Shown piece after piece: positions 63,701-64,000 of a stretch of 64,000 bases of DNA. The notes beneath the pieces were generated by a model. It worked only from the letters and a program-made list of their open reading frames with translations, was not told where the DNA came from and ran no database searches. Numbering within the stretch: the stretch's first letter is position 1; each line of letters opens with the position of its first letter. The translations under genes and the position numbers were made by a program. This DNA is from Reticulascus tulasneorum (taxonomy: Eukaryota; Ascomycota; Sordariomycetes; Glomerellales; Reticulascaceae), in assembly GCA_001557505.1 (NCBI GenBank), contig LSAX01000009.1, positions 1,922,001 to 1,986,000 of the forward strand, read 5' to 3'.

Positions 63701-64000
63701 AGAACTGACCTCTCTTCTATCCATCCTTTCTTACCTTGGTGCCCATTATGCTTTGTGCTCTTCCCTCGTCGTTACTCAGCCCGTTCCAACGTTTGGTTTC
63801 TCAATGCGCCGACATCGTGTGTGCTGGGTAGGGCGGCAACTCATCAAGTGATAGGGAATCCCTCCACCAGCATGTGGTTGTTCGTCGTTCTACGCAGCCC
63901 GGGATGCCAGTCCCACTTGGCCCTCTCCTTAGTCTCTTGCTCGGTATCCGTACAGATCTTCCCTTCACGTTCGGACATTTGTTATTGTCCAGGATGGATG
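60728..64000. other. 3.3-kb region at the window edge, no gene recognised
   Basis: Begins with the eIF3a 3' region. ORFs up to about 146 codons on both strands lack family resemblance. A GGTA repeat lies at 63070-63086. C/T-rich sequence near 63690-63780 suggests the promoter of a gene beyond the window. Confidence 0.5.
63070..63086. repeat. GGTA tandem repeat
   Basis: Four consecutive GGTA/GTAG tetramers. Similar short runs occur near 35130-35160 and 47874-47888, so this tetranucleotide recurs in the intergenic DNA of the window. Confidence 0.8.

Overview
The window is nuclear DNA of a filamentous ascomycete (Pezizomycotina, most likely a Sordariomycete). Genes carry short spliceosomal introns of about 45-85 nt with GTRNGT donors, CTAAC/CTGAC-type branch sites and CAG/TAG acceptors. 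The recognisable protein families are fungal, and intergenic spaces of 0.3-8 kb hold homopolymers and microsatellites. Species and GC content were not computed. All exon joins below were worked out by hand from reading frame, splice consensus and family resemblance.

Layout. 1-5.6 kb: an unrecognised fungal protein (+), dihydrofolate reductase (+) and the mitochondrial cytochrome bc1 assembly factor Cbp3 (-). 6.1-7.5 kb: a mitochondrial-type beta-ketoacyl-ACP synthase (-). 9.0-11.8 kb: an OPT-family oligopeptide transporter (+) with seven exons. 15.0-25.5 kb: an accessory-looking block with a hydroxyquinol/catechol-type intradiol dioxygenase (+), a convergent Zn2Cys6 transcription factor (-) and a CaiB/BaiF (family III) CoA-transferase (+). 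25.7-28.5 kb: a divergent mitochondrial pair, the pyruvate dehydrogenase E3-binding protein/protein X (-) and a TMEM223/Mrx15-like membrane protein (+), sharing a 440-bp promoter. 28.5-36.9 kb: 8.5 kb with no convincing gene. 36.9-46.4 kb: a leucine-rich-repeat protein (+) and the NuA3 histone acetyltransferase subunit Nto1 (+). 50.1-51.3 kb: protein phosphatase 1 catalytic subunit (+). 52.6-55.0 kb: a SelW-like Rdx protein (-) and the heterotrimeric G-protein gamma subunit (-). 57.3-60.7 kb: translation initiation factor eIF3a (+). The last 3.3 kb shows no gene.

Functional themes. Several genes serve mitochondria: Cbp3, the KAS enzyme that feeds lipoate synthesis, the lipoyl-bearing PDH component X and the Mrx15-like protein. 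Others are core housekeeping genes: DHFR, PP1, eIF3a, Nto1 and G-gamma. The dioxygenase, regulator and CoA-transferase may form a small aromatic-catabolism neighbourhood, but this is inferred only from proximity and family.

No complete undescribed system is evident. The items most worth a second look are the Asn-Gly-Thr repeat leader on the dioxygenase, the start-codon-only exon of eIF3a, tandem acceptors and in-frame stop-free introns (OPT transporter and transcription factor), the awkward N-terminal join of Nto1, and the 8.5-kb gene-free tract. I saw no tRNA, rRNA, CRISPR array or intact transposon.
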